This document shows, one piece after another, positions 25,384 through 34,981 of a stretch of 50,101 nucleotides of DNA. Numbering within the stretch: position 1 is the first letter of the stretch; every line of letters begins with the position of its first letter. This DNA comes from Nostocaceae cyanobacterium. GTDB taxonomy: Bacteria; Cyanobacteriota; Cyanobacteriia; Cyanobacteriales; Nostocaceae. Below the pieces are notes generated by a model. The model searched no databases, was not told the DNA's origin, and worked only from the letters and a program-made list of their open reading frames with translations. The DNA is taken from the NCBI GenBank assembly GCA_030065825.1, contig JASJCY010000009.1:1-50101 (forward strand), given 5' to 3'. The position numbers and the translations under genes were made by a program.

Positions 25384-28300
25384 ATGGTTTTTAGACGAGG
25401 AACCAGAGCAAATGACAACCTGATCGGCACAAACTTCCCCGATCAACTATTTGGTAGTTCTGGCAACGATACTCTATCAGGATTAGGTGGAAATGATTTC
25501 CTCCAGGGAGATCAAGGTAATGATAGCATCGACGGTGGTGATGGTAACGATCGCCTATTTGGGGGTATTGATAGCGGCAGTGACACCTTAATAGGGGGTG
25601 TGGGTAATGACTTCCTAGATGGGGGAGGTGGCAATGACAATCTCGATGGTGGCGTTGGAGATGACACCATTCAAGGTGGACAAGGTGACGATACTATCTT
25701 GGGTGGTGCAGGTAATGACAGACTCCTATCAATTAGCGGTAATGAATCTATTGAGGGTGGCGATGGTAATGACTTTATCCAAGGGGCTAGTGGTAGCGAT
25801 ATTACAGGTGGTGGTGTAGATACTCTGCGTGGCGGTGCGGGTAATGATACCATCTTGGGTAATGGACAAGAAGACGAACTTTACGGCGACGATGGCAATG
25901 ACATCCTTGATGCTGGTCTTGGTGATGACACCCTTTTTGGGGGTGCTGGTGATGACAATGTCGATGGCAATGTCGGAAATGACACTATAGTTGGGGGGGC
26001 TGGCAATGACACCTTAATTGGTGACCTTACAGACACCCGCGCTGGGGTCGATCTTGTTGATTATTCCACCAGTCCCGGAGCTGTTAATGTTAACTTGGCA
26101 ACAGGTACTGCCAGCGATGGATTTGGTACTACGGATTCCCTGATCAATATCGACAATGTTAGTGGTTCTAATTTTGACGATGTTTTGACTGGCGATGCAG
26201 CAGTTAACCTGCTATTGGGAAATGATGGTAATGACGTGATTGATGGCGGTGCTGGTAATGATACTCTAGTTGGGGGAGTAGGTAATGATAATCTCAACGG
26301 GGGTAGTGGTTTTGACCGAGTAAATTATTCCACCAGTACAGTGGCTGTGAATGTCAACTTGGCAACAGGTACTGCCAGCGATGGTTTGGGTGGTACTGAT
26401 ACATTAACCAGCATTGAACAAGTCGTTGGCTCTAATTTCGACGACGTTATCATAGGAAATGAACTCAATAACTCCTTTATTGGTGGTGCTGGCGATGACA
26501 ACATCGATGGTGGTGATGGTACTGATACTGTCAATTATTCTGGCAGTACGGGGGCTGTCGATGTCAACTTGGCAACAGGTACTGCTAATGATGGTTTGGG
26601 TGGTACTGATACATTAAGCAACATTGAAAATGTCGTCGGTTCCAATCAAGACGACAATCTCGTGGGCAATGATGCCAATAACTCCTTTGTTGGTGGTGCT
26701 GGTGATGACAACATTGATGGTGGTGCTGGTATAGACCGAGTCGATTATTCTGGTAACCCAACAGGAGCAGTTACTGTTAATCTTGCTACTGGTACCGCTA
26801 ATGATGGGCTAGGTGGTACGGATACCCTGACCAGTATTGAAGAAGTCATCGGTTCTATATTCAGCGATACTTTGACTGGCGATGGGAATGATAACCTCTT
26901 TGTTGGTGGTCCTGGCAATGACATCATTGATGGAGGTGGTGGTAGCGATCGCGTTGATTATTCATCCAGTGCAGGCGGAATTAGCGTTAATTTGACAACT
27001 GGTGTTGCCAGCGATGGTTTCGGTTTTATTGATACTCTCAGCAACATCGAAGAAGTAAGCGGTTCTAGTTTCAATGATAACATTGTTGGTAATGCTGCTG
27101 ATAACGTCTTTATCGGTGGTGCTGGCAATGATGCTATCAATGGCGGTGCTGGTAATGATACTGTCGAATATTCAACCAGTCTTGTAGGTGTTACCGTTAA
27201 TCTGACAACAGGTATTGTCACTGAAGATGGGTTTGATAATGCTGATACATTAGCTAGCATTGAAAATGTAGTTGGTTCTAATCTCAACGACAACATCATA
27301 GGAAATGCTGTTGCCAATTCCTTGAATGGGGCTGATGGTGATGATACCCTCCAAGGCGGTGCTGGTGATGATATCCTTGATGGAGGAGAAGGTAGCGATC
27401 GCATCGATTATTCCACCAGTCCAGTAGGTCCTGCTAATGCTGGTGTTGTTGTTGACTTAGTTGCCGGAACTGCTCAAGATGGATTCGGTAATATTGATAC
27501 GCTAATTAGTATCGAAGAAGTCGAAGGTTCCAATTACAACGATACCATTACTGGTGATACAGGTAACAACTTCCTCAGTGGTGGCTCTGGTGATGATAGC
27601 TTAGATGGTGGTGCTGGCAATGATACTCTGGCAGGTGGTGCTAGCGATGATATCCTAAATGGGGGTGACGGTATTGACCGAGCAGATTATTCCACCAGCT
27701 TATCAGCAGTTACCGTTGACTTGGTTGCGGGTACTGGTATTGCTAATGATGGTATTGGTGGTAACGATACCCTGATTAGCATTGAAGAAGTCACAGATTC
27801 AATTTTCAATGACACTATAATTGGTAACGACCAGGATAATGTTTTCGGTGCTGGTCGTGGTGATGACGCCATTGATGGTGCTGGTGGTATTGACGGAGTA
27901 GATTATACCAACAGTACGGCAGGAGTAGTTGTTGATTTAGCTGCTGGAACTGCCACCGACGGGCTGGGTGGTACGGATACACTCAGTAACATTGAAAATG
28001 TGTCTGGTTCTACCTTTGCAGATAGAATTACTGGTAATGCTGGCAATAACGTCTTAATTGGTAATGGTGGTGATGACACAATAATTGGTGATGCTGGAGA
28101 TGATGTCATCACTGGTGTTGGAGTTGGCAGTAGAACTGGTTCTCTTGGTAGTATCAGAGTCCGAGGCATCCAAGAGATTGATGTACTAGCAGGGGGAGCT
28201 GATAATGATCGGTTTGTCCTAGGAGATAATGGTGAAATTTACTATGTGGGTAGCGGTAACACCTTTGGTGACTTTGCAGTTATCGGTCAGGAAAGCGCTA

Positions 28301-28560
28301 CTCCTGGAGTATTTGCCAGAGACTTTAATGCAGGGGATATAATTCAGGTACAAACAGGCTTAATATATAGAGTGCAGCAGGTAGGTGCTGATACCTTTAT
28401 TTTCGGGGTTAATAGTGTTAGCTTGTCGCCAAGCTTTAGTGACATCATTGGTGTTGTAGTCGGTGCAACGATTAATGAAGTTGGAACTGCCCTGCGAGAC
28501 CAAAACGATGGAACTCTTACTTTCGCTGGTGGCAACTCAACTAATCTTTTCTTTACGTAA
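25384..28560 (+). CDS. large RTX calcium-binding protein with nine ~75-residue repeats
   Basis: 1058 residues, very acidic, with no Sec signal. Residues ~10-210 are tandem RTX nonapeptides (GGxGNDxLx). Nine copies follow of a longer unit: a strand segment VDYSTSxGAVxVNLATGTAS, then DGxGGTDTLxxIExVxGSxF and DDxLxG, each ending in one or two RTX turns. The last ~160 residues (from DVLAGGADNDRFVLGDNG) lack the unit and resemble the C-terminal region of proteins exported by type I secretion. AAGGAG (25369-25374) precedes the ATG. Likely secreted or cell-surface; adhesion or sheath function is plausible. Recent tandem growth is seen in near-identical copies, for example 26550-26620 against 26360-26420. 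Confidence 0.88.
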   Translation: MVFRRGTRANDNLIGTNFPDQLFGSSGNDTLSGLGGNDFLQGDQGNDSIDGGDGNDRLFGGIDSGSDTLIGGVGNDFLDGGGGNDNLDGGVGDDTIQGGQGDDTILGGAGNDRLLSISGNESIEGGDGNDFIQGASGSDITGGGVDTLRGGAGNDTILGNGQEDELYGDDGNDILDAGLGDDTLFGGAGDDNVDGNVGNDTIVGGAGNDTLIGDLTDTRAGVDLVDYSTSPGAVNVNLATGTASDGFGTTDSLINIDNVSGSNFDDVLTGDAAVNLLLGNDGNDVIDGGAGNDTLVGGVGNDNLNGGSGFDRVNYSTSTVAVNVNLATGTASDGLGGTDTLTSIEQVVGSNFDDVIIGNELNNSFIGGAGDDNIDGGDGTDTVNYSGSTGAVDVNLATGTANDGLGGTDTLSNIENVVGSNQDDNLVGNDANNSFVGGAGDDNIDGGAGIDRVDYSGNPTGAVTVNLATGTANDGLGGTDTLTSIEEVIGSIFSDTLTGDGNDNLFVGGPGNDIIDGGGGSDRVDYSSSAGGISVNLTTGVASDGFGFIDTLSNIEEVSGSSFNDNIVGNAADNVFIGGAGNDAINGGAGNDTVEYSTSLVGVTVNLTTGIVTEDGFDNADTLASIENVVGSNLNDNIIGNAVANSLNGADGDDTLQGGAGDDILDGGEGSDRIDYSTSPVGPANAGVVVDLVAGTAQDGFGNIDTLISIEEVEGSNYNDTITGDTGNNFLSGGSGDDSLDGGAGNDTLAGGASDDILNGGDGIDRADYSTSLSAVTVDLVAGTGIANDGIGGNDTLISIEEVTDSIFNDTIIGNDQDNVFGAGRGDDAIDGAGGIDGVDYTNSTAGVVVDLAAGTATDGLGGTDTLSNIENVSGSTFADRITGNAGNNVLIGNGGDDTIIGDAGDDVITGVGVGSRTGSLGSIRVRGIQEIDVLAGGADNDRFVLGDNGEIYYVGSGNTFGDFAVIGQESATPGVFARDFNAGDIIQVQTGLIYRVQQVGADTFIFGVNSVSLSPSFSDIIGVVVGATINEVGTALRDQNDGTLTFAGGNSTNLFFT

Positions 28561-28587
28561 AAAATATGAAAATCTGAAATTGTGTAG

Positions 28588-28619
28588 GTTGGGTTGACGG
28601 AACGGAAACCCAACTTTTT
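28588..28619 (+). terminator. intrinsic terminator of RTX gene 2
   Basis: GTTGGGTT (28588-28595) pairs with AACCCAAC (28607-28614), followed by TTTTT. It stands 28 bp after the stop. The stem also belongs to a common cyanobacterial GTTGGGTT-type repeat. Confidence 0.7.
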
Positions 28620-28642
28620 CTGCATCGTTTTGGCTTCAATGA

Positions 28643-28726
28643 TAAGTACCTGGGCAAAATTAATTAGACATTTTTTTGAGGTAGGGAACTCTTAATAGGG
28701 AACCTCCTAAGAAACACTCTTAACAG
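28643..28726. repeat. 61-bp dispersed repeat copy 2 fused to a 24-bp repeat
   Basis: 28643-28703 is identical to 4821-4881. It runs directly into CCTCCTAAGAAACACTCTT-AACAG (28703-28726), shared with 20545-20568. So two repeat families are joined here. Confidence 0.85.
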
Positions 28727-28821
28727 TGTTTTTTAAGAGTTGGGTTGCGCTGTCGCTTAACCCAACCTAGGAATTCGGACGGGTAGGGATGCCCATCCCA
28801 CTCTTACTGTAGACTAGCCGC

Positions 28822-30927
28822 TTACTGACATCGAGCGACAAAATTGTTGAATATACTACCAGTATCGTTACCCCATTCCCAGTTGGCAACAATTCCCACC
28901 CGGTTAATTGCTAGGGGTGCAATATCAGGATATACATCGGTAATGGCACGATAGAGTACTGGCTCGTCATTCACGTAGATAGTATAATTTATACCATCAA
29001 AAGCCATACGTAGCTGATGGGGAACACCCCACTTGACGCGATCGCCCACATTTGTCCATACTGCATCATATAGTTCCTCAAAGCCGTTGAGGTGGAAAAA
29101 AGAGGAAATGGAAGCACCACCATAGACATCATCCAGCCAATTATTTACAATAATGTAGTTGTTGGTATCTTGCCAAAAAATCAAGCCACCGCGACCTTTT
29201 TCCCCTTGTCCCCGCCTAGTACCAGGAGGTATAATTTGTACTTCAATTTCGGCGAATTCCGGGTTATCCCAGGCAAGGGTATAGGCAGTACAACCAGGAT
29301 TGGGATTTTTGGCATCACCTCGTACTTTGGCGCTACCATCCCCGGTTAGCTCAATCATGCCCTCTCCGATTTGTTTGTGCCATACTTTGTTGCCAGTAGT
29401 TGTGGTTTTACCTGCTAAATCTAGGGTAGAACCAGCAAAATCTTCAGTAATTAGGACTTCCCTACTTTGGGGTATCCAAGGAGAACCAAGGTTGAGTTCT
29501 TCAGGTATGGGAATAGTACGGGCATGAGCTTCCAAGGTACGGAAATATATGTTATGATTGGCTTGTGTGGCTCCAATCCCAATTCCTGTAGCTGTTTGCA
29601 GTCGGGAGTCGGTAAAGGGCTTATTAAACACCAACTTACCGTTGAGGTAGAGGCTAAATTGTTCTCCTTGATCCGATATCTGCAAGGAATTGATGGCATT
29701 GGGTTGTAAACTCCACAAATCGCTGACTGCCAAAGTCTGCCATTTACCATTTTGCCGCAACCGCAGCCGACATTTATGCCCCGATGCTTGAAAACTCCAA
29801 TAGTTGTTGCGATCGCATACACGCCACAAGAGACTAATTTCTGTTGTTTGCCCTTGGGTTTCTACAAGCAGGTGGACTAGTCCGGAAGCAGCTTCACAGT
29901 TTAACACTGCCAAACTGTCTGCTTGGGTGGGAAAACTTCCTTTACTACTGCGTTGGTAATTTCCTTGCCATAATTGCCAATTACCACCCGGTTGGGTTGT
30001 AGCAGTGTCTAACATCCCTGTGCCCATCAAGCTATCTGCTGCTTGAGCTGTACCGTACCAAGTAGCGAGTGCGGGAATTTCGGTTATTTGAGCGCCATAA
30101 ACCCGTGTATCGATGCGAAATCCAATCTGTCCGAGTACACTTTGGTAAATAGCAGCATATACGGTGGGGTCATCATTAAAGGCATCAATAGCCAGGGGAC
30201 GCATATTGGGGTAATTTCCCAAGCCGTGGGCATTAGGAACGGAAGCGGCATAATAGGCTGCTCCCTTCTCCCGTAGAATCACAATATAATAGGTTTGGAT
30301 ATTTTGTAAACCCTTGACACAGGAGAGGAGATTATTACCTACACGAGTCCATAGTTCTCCATTTTCTGTGCCTGTAGCGTGAACAATAAAGCCATTTCCT
30401 TCCGACCGGGGGTTCTGGGGAACTTCCTGAGGAAACCAACCCACTGCCAGGTTTTCATCCAGCTTGGACAAGGGAAAGTATTTGCGAAATTCAGGGGAAC
30501 TACAAATCCACCACCATAGTCGTCTTCCCATCCACCATTTTTGGGGACTCTTTAACCAAGAGTGGAACCTATTTAAAGGTTTTTGTGTCTCACCACCAAT
30601 TAACCACCGATGGAGTCGTTTCCCAAGGGATTCAATTCTTTCTGCTTGGGAGGTATTATGACCATTAAGCAGGAGTGCAGCAAAAGCAAGACCATTGGTG
30701 CGGGTGTAGGGACCATAAGCAATTCCTTGTTTCCCCCAACCAGGTTTTACCAGGGGCTGGAATCGTAATGCTCCATTATCGATTGCAATTATATTTTCTA
30801 CATCCGCACCCTTACGGACTACACCACTAGGACTAATGGTGCCGATAGTTCTACCCGCAGGACATTTTTGGGTATAGGAATCGGTCAAGGATTTTTGGAC
30901 TATATTTGGTTTGTTAAATGTCTGCAT
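28822..30927 (-). CDS. large beta-sandwich (LamG/concanavalin-like) protein, function unknown
   Basis: 701 residues. I see no signal peptide and no membrane segment. Two regions look like lectin/glucanase-type jelly rolls: about 335-475 (LVHLLVETQGQTTEISLLWR ... FSLYLNGKLVFNKPFTDSRL) and about 495-700 (ITEDFAGSTLDLAGKT ... GGLIFWQDTNNYIIVNNWLD ... YTIYVNDEPVLYRAI). The first 300 residues contain a Trp-rich stretch (HSWLKSPQKWWMGRRLWWWI) and NGFIVHATGTENGELWTRVG. No catalytic residues could be assigned. It is the last gene of the minus-strand block after the TPR-glycosyltransferases and the PIG-L deacetylase, so binding of or acting on a surface glycan is a reasonable guess. Confidence 0.65.
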   Translation of the reverse strand: MQTFNKPNIVQKSLTDSYTQKCPAGRTIGTISPSGVVRKGADVENIIAIDNGALRFQPLVKPGWGKQGIAYGPYTRTNGLAFAALLLNGHNTSQAERIESLGKRLHRWLIGGETQKPLNRFHSWLKSPQKWWMGRRLWWWICSSPEFRKYFPLSKLDENLAVGWFPQEVPQNPRSEGNGFIVHATGTENGELWTRVGNNLLSCVKGLQNIQTYYIVILREKGAAYYAASVPNAHGLGNYPNMRPLAIDAFNDDPTVYAAIYQSVLGQIGFRIDTRVYGAQITEIPALATWYGTAQAADSLMGTGMLDTATTQPGGNWQLWQGNYQRSSKGSFPTQADSLAVLNCEAASGLVHLLVETQGQTTEISLLWRVCDRNNYWSFQASGHKCRLRLRQNGKWQTLAVSDLWSLQPNAINSLQISDQGEQFSLYLNGKLVFNKPFTDSRLQTATGIGIGATQANHNIYFRTLEAHARTIPIPEELNLGSPWIPQSREVLITEDFAGSTLDLAGKTTTTGNKVWHKQIGEGMIELTGDGSAKVRGDAKNPNPGCTAYTLAWDNPEFAEIEVQIIPPGTRRGQGEKGRGGLIFWQDTNNYIIVNNWLDDVYGGASISSFFHLNGFEELYDAVWTNVGDRVKWGVPHQLRMAFDGINYTIYVNDEPVLYRAITDVYPDIAPLAINRVGIVANWEWGNDTGSIFNNFVARCQ

Positions 30928-31389
30928 TTTTGATTAATTTTTTTATAAATCAGGTATCCCAAAATGGGATGAATTAACTCGTTTCTGGGCTGTTGCCTGG
31001 AAACGTCTTTTAAGAGGTTCTGCCTCCAGAATTGATGGGAGGTAGCAGCCCCCTAACTGCATTACAAGATAAAACCTTGTAACGAGGAATTATATCAATT
31101 TATATTTACCTGTAATTATTTGATTTATTTAATTTAATAATTATTTTTTTTTACCTCACCCATGATTAAGTTATAACGATAAAAAATCTCTTTTTTTTGC
31201 AGAAATTCTATAAATTCTCCATTTGACACATCCCCCAAAGTGAGCCATTTAACTCGTTCCCAGGCTGAGCCTGGAAACGTCTTTTAAGAGGCTCTGCCTC
31301 CAGAATTGATGGGAGGTAGCAGCCCCCTAACTCCGTTACAAGGTAAAACCTTGTAACGAGGAATTATATCAATTTACATTTACCTGTAA
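30928..31389. other. spacer holding a partial duplication of the PIG-L gene end
   Basis: The spacer consists almost wholly of two tandem units (see 30975-31505) and a short palindrome ATCCCAAAATGGGAT (30955-30969) just before the LamG-like gene. No independent gene was seen. Confidence 0.7.
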
Positions 31390-31505
31390 TTATTTGTTTT
31401 TTACCTCACCCATGATTAAGTGATAACGATAAAAAATCTCTTTTTTTTGTAGAAAACATTCTATAAATTCTCCATTTGACACATCCCCCAAAGTGAGCCA
31501 TTTTG
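30975..31505. repeat. tandem duplication: dispersed hairpin repeat plus 3' end of the PIG-L gene
   Basis: Unit 1 is 30975-31250, unit 2 is 31251-31505. Each starts with a hairpin (AACTCGTT...CCTGGAAACG), passes TCTGCCTCCAGAATTGATGG and ACAAGGTAAAACCTTGT, and ends with the last ~110 bp of the deacetylase gene (CTCACCCATGATTAAG to CCAAAGTGAGCCATTT). Unit 2 contains the real gene end; unit 1 is a decayed copy with an AT-rich insertion near 31125-31150. Confidence 0.85.
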
Positions 31506-32250
31506 GGTGATTATTTAGTTGTGTCATCTGAGATTTATGTTCATTAATTGCTGCTATTTTTGTTGTTAAAACTTGTTCTATATCAACAAAATACTTAAAT
31601 TTATAGAGTAAATTAAAATCTGCTATAACGCTATTTTTTAAATCAGATAATATTTTTTTGGGACTGCCTCCTAAATTTGTCCATGCCCCTCCAAAACTAG
31701 TCCAGGGCAAGTGATTCCAATACCATACTGGATACTCATAAATTGTCACACTGGCTTGGCACCCTTTTAAGGCAGACAGTACAATTTGGTTAGTTGCATT
31801 ATGGTCAGATACCCCATCTTGAGAATAGGGAATAAAAATTTCTTCTGGTAAGAATTTGAAAAAAATTTCTGTAACTTTTTCCATGGTTGAGTCAAAATTT
31901 TGCTCTAATGTGCCATCTTTGACTTCTAAAAAAATTACATCTTCCTCTGAAACGCCCATTTTTTTAGCTGCAGCAATAGCTTCTTTTGCTCTGATTAATT
32001 TCAATTGATTTGGAGGCATCAAATGGGCATGAGACTGGGAACCATCGGTCATAAAAACTATTTTTACATCTGCTCCGGCTTGCTTTTTGCGGATAATTGT
32101 TCCTCCACAACCAAGGGTTTCATCATCTTGATGGGGAGCAAAGAAAATTGTGGAACGTTCCAGATTTTTTTGATTATATTCGATGCCAGTACGATAAATT
32201 AGATTACGATAAAAATGACGTACTGGAGTTGTTAAGGAGAATTGACTCAT
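31390..32250 (-). CDS. PIG-L family N-acetyl sugar deacetylase
   Basis: 286 residues of the LmbE/PIG-L family, zinc-dependent de-N-acetylases that act on GlcNAc-containing lipids, glycans or small thiols. The zinc-binding signature APHQDDETLGCGG stands at about 38-50, and the second motif SDHNATN (about 149-155) supplies the further histidine. No signal peptide. The gene is part of the minus-strand sugar block, between the TPR-GT4 gene and the LamG-like gene, which favours a glycan substrate. Its last 110 bp are duplicated downstream. Confidence 0.9.
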   Translation of the reverse strand: MSQFSLTTPVRHFYRNLIYRTGIEYNQKNLERSTIFFAPHQDDETLGCGGTIIRKKQAGADVKIVFMTDGSQSHAHLMPPNQLKLIRAKEAIAAAKKMGVSEEDVIFLEVKDGTLEQNFDSTMEKVTEIFFKFLPEEIFIPYSQDGVSDHNATNQIVLSALKGCQASVTIYEYPVWYWNHLPWTSFGGAWTNLGGSPKKILSDLKNSVIADFNLLYKFKYFVDIEQVLTTKIAAINEHKSQMTQLNNHPKWLTLGDVSNGEFIECFLQKKEIFYRYHLIMGEVKNK

Positions 32251-32808
32251 AATTTTGATTCTCTTATTGCTCTTAATTAAAAGTAGCTGTAGGGTGCGTT
32301 AGACTAAAGTCATAACGCACCTACATAATAACTTAGAAAGTCTTAGAACTTACGCAACTGGCATATTTATCAGCATAGGATATGTGACACTTTGATAAAG
32401 TATGTACGGTAAATTAGGGTTTATAGTGTTAGGCACCGACTACATATTGTGACAATATCGTAAGTCCTGAGTCTATAGGACTTACGCAACTGGCACATTT
32501 CTCTGTTCGTAGTCAGCCATTTATCGCTTATTTTTGGCACTAAAGTGTCTACTAGAGACTTAAATTTAGGCGTTGCATAATTGAAGTATGAATCCGGGTG
32601 TTCCAGACGTTGCACTGCAACGTCTGGAACAAGGGTTTGGGAATAATGCAACATCATTTTCATACATGGATTCAGCAACGCCTAAATTTAGACTTTCCTT
32701 GTGACACTTGCGTAAGTCCTGGTCTACTTATTGATGAACAAGCACCTAGATAATAACCTAGAAAGTCTACTTATTGATGAGCGAATAAATCAGCAAAATC
32801 AACATCAA
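32251..32808. other. spacer with tandem and nested MITE-like elements
   Basis: It contains one CTTACGCAACTGGCA-type element (about 32346-32468) and a second, nested one (32477-32720). Short frames here are repeat artefacts. CCTAGAAAGTCT occurs near 32333 and 32757, so the region may have suffered a small duplication. No promoter was assigned. Confidence 0.6.
32477..32720. mobile_element. nested MITE: AGGACTTACGCAA element carrying a second 130-bp element
   Basis: Outer ends: AGGACTTACGCAA (32477-32489) and TTGCGTAAGTCCT (32708-32720), perfect inverted repeats. Inside, a second element has perfect 16-bp ends TAAATTTAGGCGTTGC (32561-32576) and its reverse complement (32675-32690), flanked by GACT on both sides, a possible target duplication. 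At its centre is the 31-bp palindrome 32600-32630 shared with 23971-24001. Confidence 0.75.
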
Positions 32809-34908
32809 TTATTGGGTTTTAACAACTGATAAATCTGATTTTACCTCTGGTATTTCCCTATTACAAAGAGTTTCGTATCTAGCAAGTAAATCATCAGCCA
32901 TCTTTTCAAAAGAGAACAATTCTACCGCTCGTTTTCTTGCTACCGTTACCATTGATTTCTGTAACTTTTCGTTGTCAAGTAATTGGATAATTGCTGCTGC
33001 TAAAGCATCAGCATCACTCCGTTCTACTAACATTCCTGTTTTGCCATCTTCGATTAATTCTGGAAAAGCACCAGCTTGAGTTGCAATTACGGGAACCCCT
33101 GCAATCATTGCTTCTGCAATGGGCATTCCAAATGCTTCATGACATATAGAAGGGAAGATAAAAATGTCTGCTTGTTGATAGTAATCGCTCAGTTTTACAG
33201 GAGGAATGACACCAGCTAAAGATACAGGATTAGCTGTTTCACCCTCTTGTTGGAATTGAAAAACTTGTTTTCTCAGGTAACTTATCCAATTCCCTTCATG
33301 GTGGAATGAGGCTAAATTTGCAACCAGTTGATCATCACTTAAAGCTACTAAATATTCATAGGGAATAATTCCTACAGGTCCAACCAAGTTAAGTTGAGTT
33401 TCTGGATACTGTTCTTGAACTTTTTTAAAAGCTTCTAATAAGATATGAGAGCCTTTTTCCGGGCAGATTCTACCCACAAACAATAAATTTTTAACACTGG
33501 TTGATTTGGACTGTTTTTTATTCACAGAAGTATCTATAAACCGGTCAAAATTAACGCCGTTATAGATTGTATGACAACGTTCTGCTATTTGAGGAAAACG
33601 CTGACGAATTTGTGTGGAAATATATTCACTAGGGCTAATAATTGCGTCTACATGTTTAAGTCGTGCTGCTAGCATTTCTTGATCGAGTTGATTTAACCAC
33701 TCACAATGCATGTGCAGAACTATTTTTATTTTGGGATTTAAAGCCCTAATAACGGGGATAAACTGGGATAAGTTGTGAATGTGGACAACATCATATTGTT
33801 TTTTTCTTAAGTCATTGGCTATTTGTAAAATATATCCCAAATAATACCAATGAGAACTAAATATGGGTTTTTGAATGTTTTTAATTTCAGAAAAATTTTC
33901 TAAGCTTTGTAATAATGACTTGTCGAAATCGACAGGAATATATTGATAATTTACCCCTTGATGACTAAATTCCTGAAATTTTTGTCCGGCTGTGTAAACA
34001 CTAACATCACAATCCTGTGATAATAAATTGACTAATTCATAAGTCAAAATCCCAATGGAATCCATGGGATTAGGATATGATGTCATCACAAATGGTTGAC
34101 CAACAAAGGCGATTTTTAATTTTTTATTGCTTGATTTTTTTGATTTTTCTTGGGTTTTGTAAATTTGATTGAGTTTGTTTTCAGCTAATTGTTTGTATAT
34201 TTCTGGGTCTTGGGGATTGATTTCTATAACTTTTTGATAAGAAGCAATCGCGTCTTCTAATTTACCTTGATTTTGCAATGCTCCTCCTAAATTATAATGA
34301 GCTATTGCCAAATCTGGCTGTAGGGAAATTGCTTGTCGGTAGTAATTAGTAGCAGTTTTAAAATTACCTTGTTTCTTTTGGGTTACTCCCAAATCATTAT
34401 TCACTGTTGCGAAGGCTGATTTTTGTTCTGGGGGTAGCTTCCCTTGGCTGTGGAGAATATTAGCTAAATTTACCTTAGCTTCGGTAAAATTGGGTTGTAA
34501 TTGCAGGGCTTTTTGATAGCAAGCTATAGCTTTTTCCCAGTTTTCTTGGAGTTGAAATGTATAGCCAAGGTTATTATAAACTACAAAAGATTTGGGTTGC
34601 AAAGCTAAAACTTTTTGATAACATTCTGCTGCTTCTTGAAGTTGACCTTGAGTTTGGTGTAAATTACCTAAACTAAACCAACTTTTAGCAGCTTTTGGCT
34701 GGATTTGTAAGGCTGTATTGAATAATTTTTCAGCGACTTGATATTGATTAAAATGTTGTGCAATTGCACCTAAACCGTGAATAGCATCAGCATGATGGGG
34801 TTGAGTTTCTAAAATTTTACGATATATCTGTTCGGCTTGGGTAAAGCGATTTGCTCGATGATGTTGAGCAGCAAGTTGCAGTGCTTCAGCTATTGTTGCC
34901 ATTTTCAA
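32809..34908 (-). CDS. TPR protein with C-terminal GT4-type glycosyltransferase
   Basis: 699 residues (697 if the second ATG, MATIAEAL, is the start). Residues ~1-250 are tetratricopeptide repeats; ~265-690 form a GT-B glycosyltransferase of family 4: KIAFVGQPFVMTSYPNPMDS, HIHNLSQFIPV, LLFVGRICPEKGSHILLEAF and the donor-site block EAFGMPIAEAMIAGVPVIAT followed by PELIEDGKTG. It should transfer a sugar from a nucleotide donor, presumably for a surface glycan or glycoprotein; substrate unknown. The TPR half is paralogous to those of the genes at 35467 and 37686, including the shared insert HxQGKLxPEQKS. Cytoplasmic, no signal. Confidence 0.9.
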   Translation of the reverse strand: MKMATIAEALQLAAQHHRANRFTQAEQIYRKILETQPHHADAIHGLGAIAQHFNQYQVAEKLFNTALQIQPKAAKSWFSLGNLHQTQGQLQEAAECYQKVLALQPKSFVVYNNLGYTFQLQENWEKAIACYQKALQLQPNFTEAKVNLANILHSQGKLPPEQKSAFATVNNDLGVTQKKQGNFKTATNYYRQAISLQPDLAIAHYNLGGALQNQGKLEDAIASYQKVIEINPQDPEIYKQLAENKLNQIYKTQEKSKKSSNKKLKIAFVGQPFVMTSYPNPMDSIGILTYELVNLLSQDCDVSVYTAGQKFQEFSHQGVNYQYIPVDFDKSLLQSLENFSEIKNIQKPIFSSHWYYLGYILQIANDLRKKQYDVVHIHNLSQFIPVIRALNPKIKIVLHMHCEWLNQLDQEMLAARLKHVDAIISPSEYISTQIRQRFPQIAERCHTIYNGVNFDRFIDTSVNKKQSKSTSVKNLLFVGRICPEKGSHILLEAFKKVQEQYPETQLNLVGPVGIIPYEYLVALSDDQLVANLASFHHEGNWISYLRKQVFQFQQEGETANPVSLAGVIPPVKLSDYYQQADIFIFPSICHEAFGMPIAEAMIAGVPVIATQAGAFPELIEDGKTGMLVERSDADALAAAIIQLLDNEKLQKSMVTVARKRAVELFSFEKMADDLLARYETLCNREIPEVKSDLSVVKTQ

Positions 34909-34981
34909 AAATTCCTAATAAAACTATATTTAATTAACAAAAATAGGGAACAGGGAATAGGGAACAGGGAATAGGAAACAG

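Noticed and set aside
25619-28169. Many frames on both strands within the large RTX gene
   Set aside because: They mirror the repeated structure of the real reading frame.
32421-32678. 85-codon minus-strand frame
   Set aside because: Lies within nested MITE-like elements.
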